From positions 30,943-94,942 of the forward strand of contig JACQUA010000106.1 in NCBI GenBank assembly GCA_016210565.1: a stretch of DNA of 64,000 nt, written 5' to 3'. Positions 8,142-17,686 of this stretch are shown piece after piece. A program made the position numbers and the translations under genes. Below the pieces are notes generated by a model, which did no database searches, had not been told where the DNA came from, and saw nothing but the letters and a program-made list of their open reading frames with translations. The stretch's first letter is position 1, and each line of letters begins with the position of its first letter. Source of the DNA: Chloroflexota bacterium (lineage in GTDB: Bacteria; Chloroflexota; Dehalococcoidia; JACQUA01).

Positions 8142-11107
8142 AACTTCACTTTGAGCCCAACCTGGACTACCAGCACGCCGCCATTGAGTCGGTATGTGAA
8201 CTGTTCCATGGTCAGGAAACTTGCCGCACCGAGTTCACGGTCACCAGAGACTTCGCGACCGGCCAGTTGGGCTTACCGGGGATGGAGAACGAGCTTGGCA
8301 TCGGCAATCGCCTGCATTTGCTGCCTGATGATATCCTGGCCAATCTGGAAAAAATCCAGCTCAGCAACGGCCTTCGGCCCTCACCCAAGCTGGACTCCGG
8401 TGATTTCACGGTGGAAATGGAGACCGGCACGGGAAAGACGTATGTTTACCTGCGCAGCATCTTCGAGTTAAACCGGCGGTATGGGTTTACCAAGTTTGTC
8501 ATCGTGGTCCCTTCCGTAGCTATCAAGGAGGGCGTGTATAAGACATTGCAGATTACCGAGGAGCACTTTCGCAGCCTCTATGCCAATACACCCTTTGAGT
8601 ATTTCCTCTATGACTCCAGCAAACTCGGGCAGGTGCGTAACTTTGCCACCAGTCCCCATATCCAGATCATGGTCGTAACGGTAGGGGCAATAAATAAAAA
8701 GGACGTGAACAATCTTTACAAGGATAGCGAGAAGACGGGGGGAGAGAAGCCCATCGATCTCATCAGGGCTACCCGGCCGATTCTTATCGTGGATGAACCG
8801 CAAAGCGTGGACGGCGGCCTGGAAGGACGAGGTAAGGAGGCACTGGGGGCCATGGATCCCCTTTGCACGCTGCGTTACTCGGCCACCCACGTTGATAAGC
8901 ACCACATGGTCTACCGCCTCGATGCGGTGGATGCCTATGAGCGCAAGCTGGTCAAGCAGATCGAGGTGGCCTCGCTGGAAGTGGAAGGAGGGCACAACAA
9001 ATGCTACGTTAGGCTGCTATCCACCGGCAACAAAAACAATAGGTTCACCGCGCAGGTGGAACTCGACGTGCAGCGCCTGCTGGGCGTCACCCGGGAGAAG
9101 GTCACCGTGAAACCGGGCGACGACCTCCAGCAGATCACCGGCCGCGCCGTCTATACTGACTGTCTGGTGCACAACATTGGATGTAAAGCCGGCGAGGAGT
9201 ATCTCGAACTGAGCCATCAGGAGAAGCCGCTGCGTCCGGGTGAAGCCATCGGCGACGTTGACAGCGACGCCCTCAAGCGGCTTATGATTCGCCGCACCAT
9301 CGAGGAGCACCTGGACAAAGAGCTGCGCCTGCGGCCGCAGGGCATCAAGGTATTAAGCCTGTTTTTCATCGACAAGGTTGATTACTACCGCAGCTATGCC
9401 TCCGATGGCGCCCCGGTAAAGGGCAAGTACGCCGTAATCTTCGAGGAGGAATACCGCAAAGCAGCCGCCAGGCCAAAATACCACACGCTCTTCAATGAAG
9501 TGGATTTGCAATCTGATGCTACCGAAGTCCATGATGGCTATTTTTCGATTGACCGGAAAGGCACGTGGACCGACACCGCAGAGAACAACCAGGGCAACCG
9601 CGAAAACGCCGAGCGGGCCTACAACCTTATCATGAAAGACAAGGAACGGCTGCTGGGATTTGAAACGAAACTGAAGTTCATCTTTTCCCACTCCGCCCTC
9701 CGTGAGGGCTGGGACAACCCGAATGTTTTCCAGATATGCGCCATACGCGATATAGGCACCGAGCGGGAACGCCGCCAGACCATCGGCCGCGGGCTGCGTC
9801 TCTGCGTCAACCAGCAGGGACAGCGGCTACACGGCTTTGACATCAACACGCTCACCGTCATCGCCACGGAAGGCTACCAGCAGTTCGCCGAAAACCTCCA
9901 GAGGGAAATTGAGCAAGACACGGGAATCCGCTTCGGCATCGTGGAAAAGCACCAATTTGCCGCCATCCCGGTCACGGACGAAGCCGGGAGGACCACGGCG
10001 CTGGGCGTAACCCAATCCGAAGCTATTTGGGCTTACCTGAAAGAAGCCGGGTATATCGATGCCAGGGGCAAGGTGCAGGATGCCTTGCGGAAAGCGCTCA
10101 ACGACGGTACGCTGCAGCTCCCGCCACCGTTCCAGGCACAGCTCCCGCAGGTCAGGGACATTCTGCGCAAACTGGCTGGCAAGCTGGACATCAAGAACGC
10201 GGCTGACCGGGTGCAGGTGAAGACCCGGCAGGCCGTTCTCCATAGCGCGGAGTTTCAGGCGCTTTGGGACCGCATAAAACACAAGACAACCTATCGTGTT
10301 CAATTCGATAACGAAAAGCTATTGCTGGAGTGCGGCAAGGCAGTCCGGGAATGCCCTCCGATAACCAAAACGCGGGTGCAGATCCGGAAAGCCGATATCG
10401 CCATCGGCCGGGGCGGCGTCACCTCCGAAGAGACCGCAGCCGCGGCGCCGATCACTATTGAAGAAAAGGACATCGAATTGCCCGACCTGTTGACCGTTCT
10501 CCAGGACAGGACCCAAATGACCCGGCGCAGTCTTGTGCGCATCCTGACCCATAGCGGCCGCCTCAATGATTTCAAGAGCAATCCCCAGCAGTTTATTGAC
10601 ATGGCTTCCGAGTCCGTCAATCGCACCAAGCGTCTGGCCCTGGTGGATGGCATCAAATATCAACGCCTCGGTGACCAGTATTATTACGCCCAGGAGCTCT
10701 TCGAACAAGAAGAGTTGACCGGTTACCTCAAGAACGTGGTCGCGTCCGATAAGTCGGTTTACGAGCACGTGGTTTACGACTCATCGGGAGTTGAGCGCAC
10801 TTTTGCCGAAGGTCTTGAAAAGAACGAGGCGGTGAAGGTTTATGCCAAGCTACCGGGCTGGTTCAAGGTGCCGACTCCACTGGGCGCCTACAACCCGGAC
10901 TGGGCGGTGCTCGTCGAGAAAGACGGAGCGGAGCGCCTCTACTTCGTGGTGGAAACCAAGGGCAGCCTTTTTACCTCGGACTTGAGGGGTATAGAAGGGG
11001 CAAAGATTGAGTGCGGCAGGGCCCACTTCAAGGCCGTTGCGGTTGGTGAAACACCGGCCGAGTATATTGTAGCGAGGACGGTTGATGACCTGATGATCCG
11101 CTGCTGA
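8138..11107 (+). CDS. res: Type III restriction endonuclease (Res)
   Basis: A 989-residue helicase-nuclease. The start at 8138 is chosen because it gives the standard MKLHFEPNLDYQHAAIES opening and an ATGA overlap with rhuM; an upstream in-frame extension reads through rhuM and is not real. Walker A METGTGKT lies near residues 94-101, the DExx-type box is IVDEPQ near 217-221, and the motif VI region is RRQTIGRGLRL. The nuclease core near the C-terminus is NPDWAVLVEKDG…FVVETKG (PD…ExK) near residues 918-940. With Mod it cuts unmethylated DNA after ATP-driven sliding. No frameshift is seen. Confidence 0.93.
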   Translation: MKLHFEPNLDYQHAAIESVCELFHGQETCRTEFTVTRDFATGQLGLPGMENELGIGNRLHLLPDDILANLEKIQLSNGLRPSPKLDSGDFTVEMETGTGKTYVYLRSIFELNRRYGFTKFVIVVPSVAIKEGVYKTLQITEEHFRSLYANTPFEYFLYDSSKLGQVRNFATSPHIQIMVVTVGAINKKDVNNLYKDSEKTGGEKPIDLIRATRPILIVDEPQSVDGGLEGRGKEALGAMDPLCTLRYSATHVDKHHMVYRLDAVDAYERKLVKQIEVASLEVEGGHNKCYVRLLSTGNKNNRFTAQVELDVQRLLGVTREKVTVKPGDDLQQITGRAVYTDCLVHNIGCKAGEEYLELSHQEKPLRPGEAIGDVDSDALKRLMIRRTIEEHLDKELRLRPQGIKVLSLFFIDKVDYYRSYASDGAPVKGKYAVIFEEEYRKAAARPKYHTLFNEVDLQSDATEVHDGYFSIDRKGTWTDTAENNQGNRENAERAYNLIMKDKERLLGFETKLKFIFSHSALREGWDNPNVFQICAIRDIGTERERRQTIGRGLRLCVNQQGQRLHGFDINTLTVIATEGYQQFAENLQREIEQDTGIRFGIVEKHQFAAIPVTDEAGRTTALGVTQSEAIWAYLKEAGYIDARGKVQDALRKALNDGTLQLPPPFQAQLPQVRDILRKLAGKLDIKNAADRVQVKTRQAVLHSAEFQALWDRIKHKTTYRVQFDNEKLLLECGKAVRECPPITKTRVQIRKADIAIGRGGVTSEETAAAAPITIEEKDIELPDLLTVLQDRTQMTRRSLVRILTHSGRLNDFKSNPQQFIDMASESVNRTKRLALVDGIKYQRLGDQYYYAQELFEQEELTGYLKNVVASDKSVYEHVVYDSSGVERTFAEGLEKNEAVKVYAKLPGWFKVPTPLGAYNPDWAVLVEKDGAERLYFVVETKGSLFTSDLRGIEGAKIECGRAHFKAVAVGETPAEYIVARTVDDLMIRC

Positions 11108-11349
11108 TAGCAACGGATGTGGTACTGCCAGGGCAGAGCTGAAAGCGGGCTATCGCCCCGGTACCCAAATGCTGGCATGGCCCGAACGCCGGTCCGGCTC
11201 ACAAAATACAGGCCTTGCGGCCGCCACATTTCGCAAGTTAGCACGTATTCAACCCATATTGTGCATGGGCTATCTTGCGCCTTCAGGTGTCCCCGCCCCG
11301 CAAGCTCCCGATCTGGTTGGGAGCATGGGCTACGCCCCGCTTTTCGATC
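11108..11349. other. Intergenic region after the restriction island
   Basis: No gene recognised. The expected downstream half of the interrupted SDR gene is not here. The right part resembles other window repeats (GCATGGGCTA segments near 11266 and 11325) and runs into a CCCCCTTTTTCAAAGG hairpin repeat at the 3' end of the mutase gene. Confidence 0.5.
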
Positions 11350-11379
11350 TTAGTCCCCCTTTTTCAAAGGTGGAGAAGG
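11350..11379. repeat. CCCCCTTTTTCAAAGG hairpin repeat captured as gene end
   Basis: Read on the minus strand it encodes SPPLKKGD plus stop. The same palindromic repeat lies in gaps at about 17195, 26340, 47281, 52311 and 55019. Confidence 0.75.
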
Positions 11380-12804
11380 ATTGGCCTTCGCCAGGAAATT
11401 GACATCCTCGATAACCATGTCCAGGTCGGCTTTGCGGCCTTCAGCCTTCTCCCTCCCGGCGACCTTTTCCCGGTGGTAGTCGACCACCTCCGCGGGCAGG
11501 GGCACGTTGCCGTGTTCGAGGTACCGCACGGCGCCGTCCCCGTCCCTGACCGTCAGCACCTTCCCCGCCAGGTGCACCCACGGCTGGAACGGCAGGTCGA
11601 TGATGCCTTCTTTCACCGCCCTGACCTGGCCGGCGGCGATGTCCCCTTCCCCCATCTCGATGACCCTGTCCACGATGGCCCTAACCTCCAGTTCGAGCAT
11701 CTCTTCTTCCAGTTGCAGTTCGCGGCTGCGGGGTAATCTTTGCCTGCCCAGGGCCAGGAGCAGTTGCCGGGCGATTTTGATGGCGGCGGCGCTGCCTTCT
11801 TTGGTGGGGGCGGCCTGCCCCTCCTCCACGGATTTGACGATGATCCAGTCCGGGCCGCCCAGGATGCCGATGACGGCCGCCCACGCTGATATAGCCGCCG
11901 CCCGGTCCACGTCCCGGCTCCACTCCCCCTGGTAGGGATAGGAACAAACATACAGGTCGGTGTCCCAGCAGCCGCCGCGCTCCAGATACTCCGGCAGAAG
12001 TTGCCGGACGACGTTCATGCCGGCGACATCCTGCACCAGGCTCAACACCTGGGCCAGGGGAATGCTCATGTGCCTGACGCCCTGTTCGGCCATCAACAGG
12101 GCCTGCAAAATAGACACAGCGATCCTCATGCCGTGGGGCTCCCAGCCGGAAAGGTGCGCCGCCGCCTTGACATGGACCGGGGCCCCCCTTTCGGTGTAGT
12201 AGGCTGCCAGCCGCCCGTTGTACCGGGCGTTTTCCAGCCGCTTGTCCGCAGGATAGTTCTTGGAGGCCTTCATCACCGAGTCGAGGCCGCCGGAGGAGAT
12301 CTGGAAGCCCGAAGCGGCCGCCATTTCCGCCAGGAGCATCGGCTCTTCCACCATGCCGGTGACATAGAGCACGGGCAGGGCAGAGGACTGGGCGAGCCGC
12401 CTGGATTCCTTCAAGCCATAGACAACCAGAGGGACCCCGTTTAACAGCGTCCGGCCCTCTTTGATGCCGCGCTCCAGGGCTTGCTTCGCCCGATCGAACA
12501 TGTTCCGGCGGCTGTAGGTGTCCGCTATGACCGTGTGCAGGTCGGCGCCGGCCTCCTCGACGAACCGCATGTGCTCCACGGTCTCTTCGATCGTGGGATG
12601 GCCGACCAGTCCCTCGATGAGTATCCGGCCCTCTGTCCTGGCCCGGGCGATCTTTTGGTTCCAGTTCCGGTGGTCGGGAATATGTTTGACGTAGTCTATG
12701 GCTTCGCCGAGGTCTATTTGGCTTCCCGTCGGCCAGAGGGCCAGCACCTTCCGGCGCTTTGCCAGGAACTCCTCGTCGGTCCATTTTCTGTCTTGAAGGT
12801 TCAC
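11350..12804 (-). CDS. glmE: Glutamate-mutase-like AdoCbl carbon-skeleton mutase, large (epsilon) subunit
   Basis: A 484-residue TIM-barrel subunit related over its full length to methylaspartate (glutamate) mutase epsilon (KWTDEEFLAKRRKVLALWPTG start, VRYLEHGNVPLP near the end). The cofactor contacts known from Clostridium cochlearium GlmE are kept (K324 and E328 for K326/E330). By my by-eye alignment the substrate pocket is not: of the arginine claw only R99 (R100) remains, R66 is Leu, R149 is Val, and E171, Y177 and Y181 are Ser, Val and Ser. The substrate is therefore probably not glutamate. The last ten codons (NPSPPLKKGD) come from a dispersed hairpin repeat that supplies the stop. The small subunit is encoded upstream; no MutL-type reactivase is nearby. 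Confidence 0.85.
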   Translation of the reverse strand: MNLQDRKWTDEEFLAKRRKVLALWPTGSQIDLGEAIDYVKHIPDHRNWNQKIARARTEGRILIEGLVGHPTIEETVEHMRFVEEAGADLHTVIADTYSRRNMFDRAKQALERGIKEGRTLLNGVPLVVYGLKESRRLAQSSALPVLYVTGMVEEPMLLAEMAAASGFQISSGGLDSVMKASKNYPADKRLENARYNGRLAAYYTERGAPVHVKAAAHLSGWEPHGMRIAVSILQALLMAEQGVRHMSIPLAQVLSLVQDVAGMNVVRQLLPEYLERGGCWDTDLYVCSYPYQGEWSRDVDRAAAISAWAAVIGILGGPDWIIVKSVEEGQAAPTKEGSAAAIKIARQLLLALGRQRLPRSRELQLEEEMLELEVRAIVDRVIEMGEGDIAAGQVRAVKEGIIDLPFQPWVHLAGKVLTVRDGDGAVRYLEHGNVPLPAEVVDYHREKVAGREKAEGRKADLDMVIEDVNFLAKANPSPPLKKGD

Positions 12805-13035
12805 GGGAGATCTTTCTGAATCACGATAGCAGCACCACAGGCCACCGTGCCTGTGAGCGATGAACCAGACAAACGTTGATTCTATTCTATTCCCAGGTGT
12901 TAGGAGACGGAAACCAGGGCCCGACAGCGGTCATTTAAAGAGCGAGCCGACATCGCCGAAATCCGACCCGCACAGACACGGTGGCCTGTGGTACCGGTTG
13001 GCAGCGCTGTCACGCCAGTACAGGATCGAGGACAA
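12805..13035. repeat. Gap between mutase subunit genes with two CAGGC…GCCTG hairpins
   Basis: Two copies of the 'GGTACCGCAGGCC-GCCGTGCCTGTGAG' repeat lie here in opposite orientation (about 12837-12857 and 12973-12998). No coding potential is recognised. The two mutase subunits are thus split by 231 bases instead of being tightly coupled. Confidence 0.6.
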
Positions 13036-13455
13036 TCACCCGCAAGCCCGCTGCAGGTCCCGGTTCAGGTCATCGATGGCCGTCCGAGGCGAGGTGCCCG
13101 GGGGATAGACCCGGTCGAAACCCAGCTCTTTGAACCGCTTTTCGGTCGACTCCCACGGCTGTTTGCTGGACTCCAGGATCCCCCCGATATACAGGAGGAC
13201 GTCCTTCAGCCCGGCCTCGACGCACTTCTCCTTGAAGCCCTCGCAGTCCAGCGCGGCCATGCCGTAGAGCGAAGAGACGAAGATGGCGCCGGCGTTGGAT
13301 TCGGTGGCGGCGTCAATGAACTCCTCCTGCGAGACCATGGCGCCGAGGCTGATTACGTTGAACCCTGCCCGTTCCAACGCGATGCTGACGATCTTTATGC
13401 CGACGCAGTGCGCGTCGGCGCCGATAACGCCGGTGATAACGGTCTTGCTTTTCAT
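13036..13455 (-). CDS. glmS: Cobalamin-binding small (sigma) subunit of the glutamate-mutase-like enzyme
   Basis: A 139-residue Rossmann-like B12 domain. It carries the base-off/His-on motif DAHCVG (D14, H16, G19), SSLYG in the middle and the family ending FDRVYPPGTSP; length matches known glutamate mutase sigma subunits (about 137). It presents AdoCbl to the barrel subunit encoded downstream. It is far closer to the glutamate mutase consensus than its partner, which fits cofactor conservation with substrate change. The symbol here means the mutase subunit, not glucosamine-6-phosphate synthase. Confidence 0.92.
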   Translation of the reverse strand: MKSKTVITGVIGADAHCVGIKIVSIALERAGFNVISLGAMVSQEEFIDAATESNAGAIFVSSLYGMAALDCEGFKEKCVEAGLKDVLLYIGGILESSKQPWESTEKRFKELGFDRVYPPGTSPRTAIDDLNRDLQRACG

Positions 13456-13562
13456 ACACGTTCCCCGTTCGTTATTCCAATCTGGTGGTTAATCTGGCGA
13501 AATCTTGTGGTTTTTGTTCATCTCTCACCCCGACTCGTCGGGGTGGTACCGTGGGAGCTGGG

Positions 13563-15503
13563 TCAGATTTGCCGGCCCACGAAGTTCCCTTCCAGGATGG
13601 CCTCGGTCAGGTTGCGCGGCTTCTTGCAGTCGCCAACGGAGTACACCGCCCGGACTTTTCCTGCCAGGGCGGCAGAGAGACCGTCATTGGAAACGGCCCC
13701 CAGCGCCAGCACCACGGTGTCGGCGGCGATGGACTGCTTTTTGCCGTCTTTGCCCGCCACGAGCACGCCTGCCGCAGTAATCTCCCGGACCGTTGTTTCG
13801 GTCAGAACATCGACTTTGAACTCCGCCAGCTTCTGCGTGATGTAAGCCAGGTTCCACAGGCCCATGCCCGCCGCAATCTCGGGCAGCATCTCAATGATGG
13901 TCACGCTCTCCGCCAAGCCCTTTTCGGCCAGGAAATCGGCCGTCTCCGCCCCCACCATGCCGCCCCCGGCCACCACCACCCTCTTGCCCACCTTGACCTC
14001 CTGCCGGAGGACATACGCGGCGCAGACTACGTTCTTGCCGTGAACTCCCGGGATTCCCGGCACGCAGGGAGTGGCGCCGGTGGCAATGATAACTGCGTCG
14101 GGGTTGTATTTTCCGACTAGCTGCGGAGTGGCTTCGACGCCGAGTTCGATCTTCACGCCGGCCTTCCGGCACTCCCGGGCGCGCCAGCCGATGACGTAGG
14201 GCATGAAGTGGTCTTTGCCGATGGGCAGGGCGGCCACCCTGATCTGCCCGCCGAGCTCGTTTTCCTTTTCCAGAAGGGTCACCCGGTGTCCCCGGAGCGC
14301 GGCCACCCGGGCGGCCTCCAGTCCGGCGGGGCCACCGCCAACCACCACCACCGTCTTTGGATATAAAGCCCATACGACGGAGGAATAGACCTCCCTGCCC
14401 GTCGCCGGGTTCTGCGTGCAGCATATCTTCTGCTGGGTAACCGCCGTGGTGTCGTTGCAGGCATTGCAGAGGATGCACCGGGAGATGTCCTCGATGCGGC
14501 CCGTCCTGAGCTTTTCCGGCAACTCGGGATCCGCCAGCAGGGGACGGCCCAGCACGATGGCGTCAGCCTTACCCTTTTCCAGTATTTCCTCCATCAGCTC
14601 GGGCTCGTGTACCTGGAACGTGGCGAAGACGGGGATGTTCACTTCTTTCTTGAGGGGTTCCGTGTACTTGACGGTGGCCGCCCGGGGGCTCCTCATGGCC
14701 TGGGTGCCCTCGCCGGTGTGAAAGGTCTCGTAGTTCCCCAGCATGGGCGAGACATAGGCGATGCCCGCCTCCGCCAGCCGCTTGACGAAGACCCTCGACT
14801 CATCGAAGGTCACGCCCCCGGCCATCCTCTCGTCCAGGACGACCCGGTAGCCGACGGGGAACTCCGGGCCGCATTTCTGCTTGATCTGGCGGACGATTTC
14901 CAACGGCAGCCGGATGCGGTTTTCAAAGGTAGATCCCCAGCCGTCCTGCCTCCTGTTGGTGTGCGGTGAGACGAACTGCTGCAGCAGGTAGGATGTTCCG
15001 CCGTGGATCTCTACCATGTCGAACTCGGCGAATTTGGCGCGGTAGGCGGCCTCGGCGAAAAGCCTGATGACCTCGGCGATCTCCTCAACGGTTATCTGCC
15101 TGGACTCCACGAAGCCGCGGCCGCCGGATTTCCGGCAGGCGATGCCGGAAGGGGAAATGGGATCGACACCCCACATCCCCACGTGCCGCAGTTGGATGCA
15201 GGCCAGAGCTCCGTTCAGGTGGATGGCCTCGGCCAGCTCGTGCAGGCCGGCGAGGTAGGCGTCGCTGTTGATCCTGACGTTCGGCCTGATCCGGGGGTGG
15301 CGGTCTTCGATTTCCGACGATTCGATGGTGATCATGGCCGCGCCGCCCTTCGCCTCGGAGGCGTAGTGCTGCAGCAACTGCGGCGATACTTCCCCGCTGG
15401 TCAGCGACAGCCTGGTGGTGATGGGCGACTTGATGATGCGGTTCTTCAACGTGTGCGGGCCGATTTTCAGGGGTTGAAATAACTTAGTGAAGGTTTCTGT
15501 CAT
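13563..15503 (-). CDS. Enoate reductase / 2,4-dienoyl-CoA reductase-like FMN-FAD-FeS oxidoreductase
   Basis: A 646-residue flavoenzyme. The N-terminal Old Yellow Enzyme barrel (KLFQPLKIGPHTLKNRI, then FENRIRLPLEIVRQIK) binds FMN. The cysteine cluster CILCNACN…KICC near residues 375-395 holds a 4Fe-4S centre, and the C-terminal part binds FAD/NAD(P)H (VVVVGGGPAGLEAARVAALRG and VVVAGGGMVGAETADFLA). It reduces an alpha,beta-unsaturated acid or CoA ester. The start at 15503 is chosen for AAGGAG upstream; the longer frame runs into repeat DNA. It lies between UbiD and mutase genes in one orientation, suggesting one pathway. Confidence 0.92.
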   Translation of the reverse strand: MTETFTKLFQPLKIGPHTLKNRIIKSPITTRLSLTSGEVSPQLLQHYASEAKGGAAMITIESSEIEDRHPRIRPNVRINSDAYLAGLHELAEAIHLNGALACIQLRHVGMWGVDPISPSGIACRKSGGRGFVESRQITVEEIAEVIRLFAEAAYRAKFAEFDMVEIHGGTSYLLQQFVSPHTNRRQDGWGSTFENRIRLPLEIVRQIKQKCGPEFPVGYRVVLDERMAGGVTFDESRVFVKRLAEAGIAYVSPMLGNYETFHTGEGTQAMRSPRAATVKYTEPLKKEVNIPVFATFQVHEPELMEEILEKGKADAIVLGRPLLADPELPEKLRTGRIEDISRCILCNACNDTTAVTQQKICCTQNPATGREVYSSVVWALYPKTVVVVGGGPAGLEAARVAALRGHRVTLLEKENELGGQIRVAALPIGKDHFMPYVIGWRARECRKAGVKIELGVEATPQLVGKYNPDAVIIATGATPCVPGIPGVHGKNVVCAAYVLRQEVKVGKRVVVAGGGMVGAETADFLAEKGLAESVTIIEMLPEIAAGMGLWNLAYITQKLAEFKVDVLTETTVREITAAGVLVAGKDGKKQSIAADTVVLALGAVSNDGLSAALAGKVRAVYSVGDCKKPRNLTEAILEGNFVGRQI

Positions 15504-15563
15504 TTTCGATAGCTCCTTGCGTTGCGGTTCGAGATGAAGGCCAACGCCGGCCCAATGCGGGCT

Positions 15564-15661
15564 CTCACAGGCACGGCGGCCTGCGGTACCCCCGGGGGTG
15601 CGGTGGGTTCGACCAGCCATCCGGCACTCCCACCTCCCTTCTGTGCTTAACCCACCCTACC
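15564..15661. repeat. 98-base composite repeat, copy 1
   Basis: Contains the CAGGCACGGCGGCCTGCGGTACC hairpin followed by GGTGGGTT…AACCCACCCTAC. It matches 32960-33057 at all but about one base over 98. Confidence 0.85.
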
Positions 15662-17096
15662 TGGGCTCGTGCTCAAACAGCGGCGCCCATTTTGCCTCTG
15701 TTCTTTCCATGACTTCGGCGCTGGGTTTGATGGAGCGGGGGAAATCCTTTATCCAGTGGTATGGCTTACAGGCCATGATGATCCCTCCGGAGTGGGTCAG
15801 ATCCCCGCGCTGCCTCTTCTCCGGCGGCAGCAGCGGGTCCAGACTGGTTCCCCAACACCCCCTGACTATGTCGACGTCTTCGGGGTCGGCCCTCGTTCCC
15901 AGCGCCCACAGGACTTCGGATATGTTGGACGGGTCCACGTCCTCGTCCACCACTATTATCCAGCGCCACATGTAGGCAGCCGCCGATGATCCCGCGGCTG
16001 CCAGGGCTACCCTCTTGGCATGCCCTCCGTACTTTTGTTCTACTGAGATCACCACCATGCACCGGGGGCCGGCCTCCTTATAGTGCCAGACTCCCCTTAT
16101 GCCAGGGATTTGCCCGTCGAGTTCAGCCCAGAGGGCCGCCGAACGCCTCAGGCTAACCGCCAGGCTGTGGGTATTGTAGATGTTGGGGCCGGCGCCCTGG
16201 AGGACCGGGTTATTCCGGTGAAGCACTGCCTTGACCCTGAAGACCGGCTCGGGCCTGGCGCCGCTGCCGTAATATCCTGTCCATTCGCCGAACGGGCCTT
16301 CTACCCTGGTCTCAACTTCGGGAGGGACGATTTCGCCTTCCAGGATTATCTCAGCGGCGGCCGGAAGCGGCAGGTCGGTGACGACGCCCTTCATTACCTC
16401 GACGGGCTTACCCATCAGTCCCCCTGCGTAATCATATTCGGAAACCCCAAAGGGGAGTGAAATGCCGCTCATCGCCCATAGGAGCAGGCCCTGTCCACAG
16501 CTAACAGCAGCCGGGCAACTCAGGCCCTTCGCCCAGTATTTTCTCCTGATGATGTCGCCCTGGTTCCCCGGTGAGATGTAGACCGTGGCCACCGACCTGT
16601 CGTGGACCTGGACCCGGTAGGTCCCGAGATTGATCCAGCCCCCATCTGGGTCCCGCATTATCACCATGCACCCCGTGCCGATGTACCTGCCGCCATCGAA
16701 TTCGTGCCACCTCGGCGCCGGGAACTGGAACAGGTCAACTTCGTCGCCGAGGCGGATGTTCTCTTTAGCCGGCCCGGACGGAACTTCGACCGGAGGCAAC
16801 AGTTCGATCTTCCGCTCCATCCTGTCCCGCCATGCCTTTACCAGTTGTATTCCCCTCGCTTCCAACGGCAGCCCCAGAGCCAGGGCATTCCTTCTCTGCG
16901 TGGCAAAGAGGTTGGCGGCGACCCGGTAACCAGGCTGGTAGCCTTTGATCCTGTCAAAAAGGAGCAGAGGCGAATCGGGCAGAGAAGCCTGCCAGGTGGT
17001 TATGTTGCCGATCTCCAGGTCCCAATCGGCGTTCTCGACCAGTTTGCATTCGCCGAGCTCGCGCGCCCGGTCTATGAAGGCTCTAAGATCATCCAT
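15657..17096 (-). CDS. UbiD family (de)carboxylase
   Basis: A 479-residue prFMN-dependent enzyme. The N-terminal part shows LGECKLVENADWDLEIGNI; the metal/prFMN region is NLGTYRVQVHDRS with the conserved Arg, and the catalytic acid lies in ETRVEGPFGEWTGYYG, giving the Glu-Arg-Glu set of the family. C-terminal DEDVDPSNISEVLWAL and DLTHSGGIIMAC are also typical. It would reversibly decarboxylate an unsaturated or aromatic acid. No ubiX-like flavin prenyltransferase gene is in the window. A paralogue lies at 23549. Confidence 0.93.
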   Translation of the reverse strand: MDDLRAFIDRARELGECKLVENADWDLEIGNITTWQASLPDSPLLLFDRIKGYQPGYRVAANLFATQRRNALALGLPLEARGIQLVKAWRDRMERKIELLPPVEVPSGPAKENIRLGDEVDLFQFPAPRWHEFDGGRYIGTGCMVIMRDPDGGWINLGTYRVQVHDRSVATVYISPGNQGDIIRRKYWAKGLSCPAAVSCGQGLLLWAMSGISLPFGVSEYDYAGGLMGKPVEVMKGVVTDLPLPAAAEIILEGEIVPPEVETRVEGPFGEWTGYYGSGARPEPVFRVKAVLHRNNPVLQGAGPNIYNTHSLAVSLRRSAALWAELDGQIPGIRGVWHYKEAGPRCMVVISVEQKYGGHAKRVALAAAGSSAAAYMWRWIIVVDEDVDPSNISEVLWALGTRADPEDVDIVRGCWGTSLDPLLPPEKRQRGDLTHSGGIIMACKPYHWIKDFPRSIKPSAEVMERTEAKWAPLFEHEPR

Positions 17097-17230
17097 TTGT
17101 CCTCCATGGGTTCACTGCCTCCCCCTTTCGCAAAAAGGGGACAGATGGGGATTTTCCCCTTGCAGCAACAAGGCTTTTCAAATCCCCGTTAATCCCCCTT
17201 TCCAAAGGGGGAGAAGAATTGAGCGCCTCC

Positions 17231-17686
17231 TCACAATCCTAACCAGCGCGGGACCATACCCTCGATCCGCGGTGTCTCGAAGGCCTGACCGAAAAGGCCC
17301 CAGTTAAGGAGGACCGCCACCGCTGCCGCCAGGGCGCCGCTCAGGAGCCACCCCACACCTTTCACCTTCAGATAGGCGAACACGAACAAGGCCGCGGAGA
17401 GCACGAAGCCGAACAACCAGGCCGCCGCGACGAACGCGGCTATGCCCCCGAAGAAAGCTATCTCTTTGCGTGGGCCTGCCTTCGCCTCAACGGGGCTCGC
17501 GACGCCGGGCTTGCGGGCGGCCAGCGCCTCCTTGATAAAAGTGATACCCATCAAGACGAAGCCGGGGATAGCAACGACCCAGGCGTAGAGCCGCGGCCCT
17601 GCCGGCCATCCCCGGGAAGCCAGAATACCAAACCCAAAGGCCGCCGTGATCGCCAGGGAGGTAACTATCGCCAGCCTGAATTTCAA
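17231..17686 (-). CDS. tctB: Tripartite tricarboxylate transporter small membrane subunit TctB
   Basis: A 151-residue protein with four hydrophobic segments (about FRLAIVTSLAITAAFGFGIL, VVAIPGFVLMGITF, EIAFFGGIAAFVAAAWLFG and LLSGALAAAVAVLLNWG), the TctB layout. The start is a TTG that overlaps the tctA stop (ACTTGA), so coupling to tctA is likely; longer in-frame extensions overlap tctA and are spurious. It works with TctA in the membrane to import organic acids delivered by TctC. Confidence 0.82.
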   Translation of the reverse strand: MKFRLAIVTSLAITAAFGFGILASRGWPAGPRLYAWVVAIPGFVLMGITFIKEALAARKPGVASPVEAKAGPRKEIAFFGGIAAFVAAAWLFGFVLSAALFVFAYLKVKGVGWLLSGALAAAVAVLLNWGLFGQAFETPRIEGMVPRWLGL

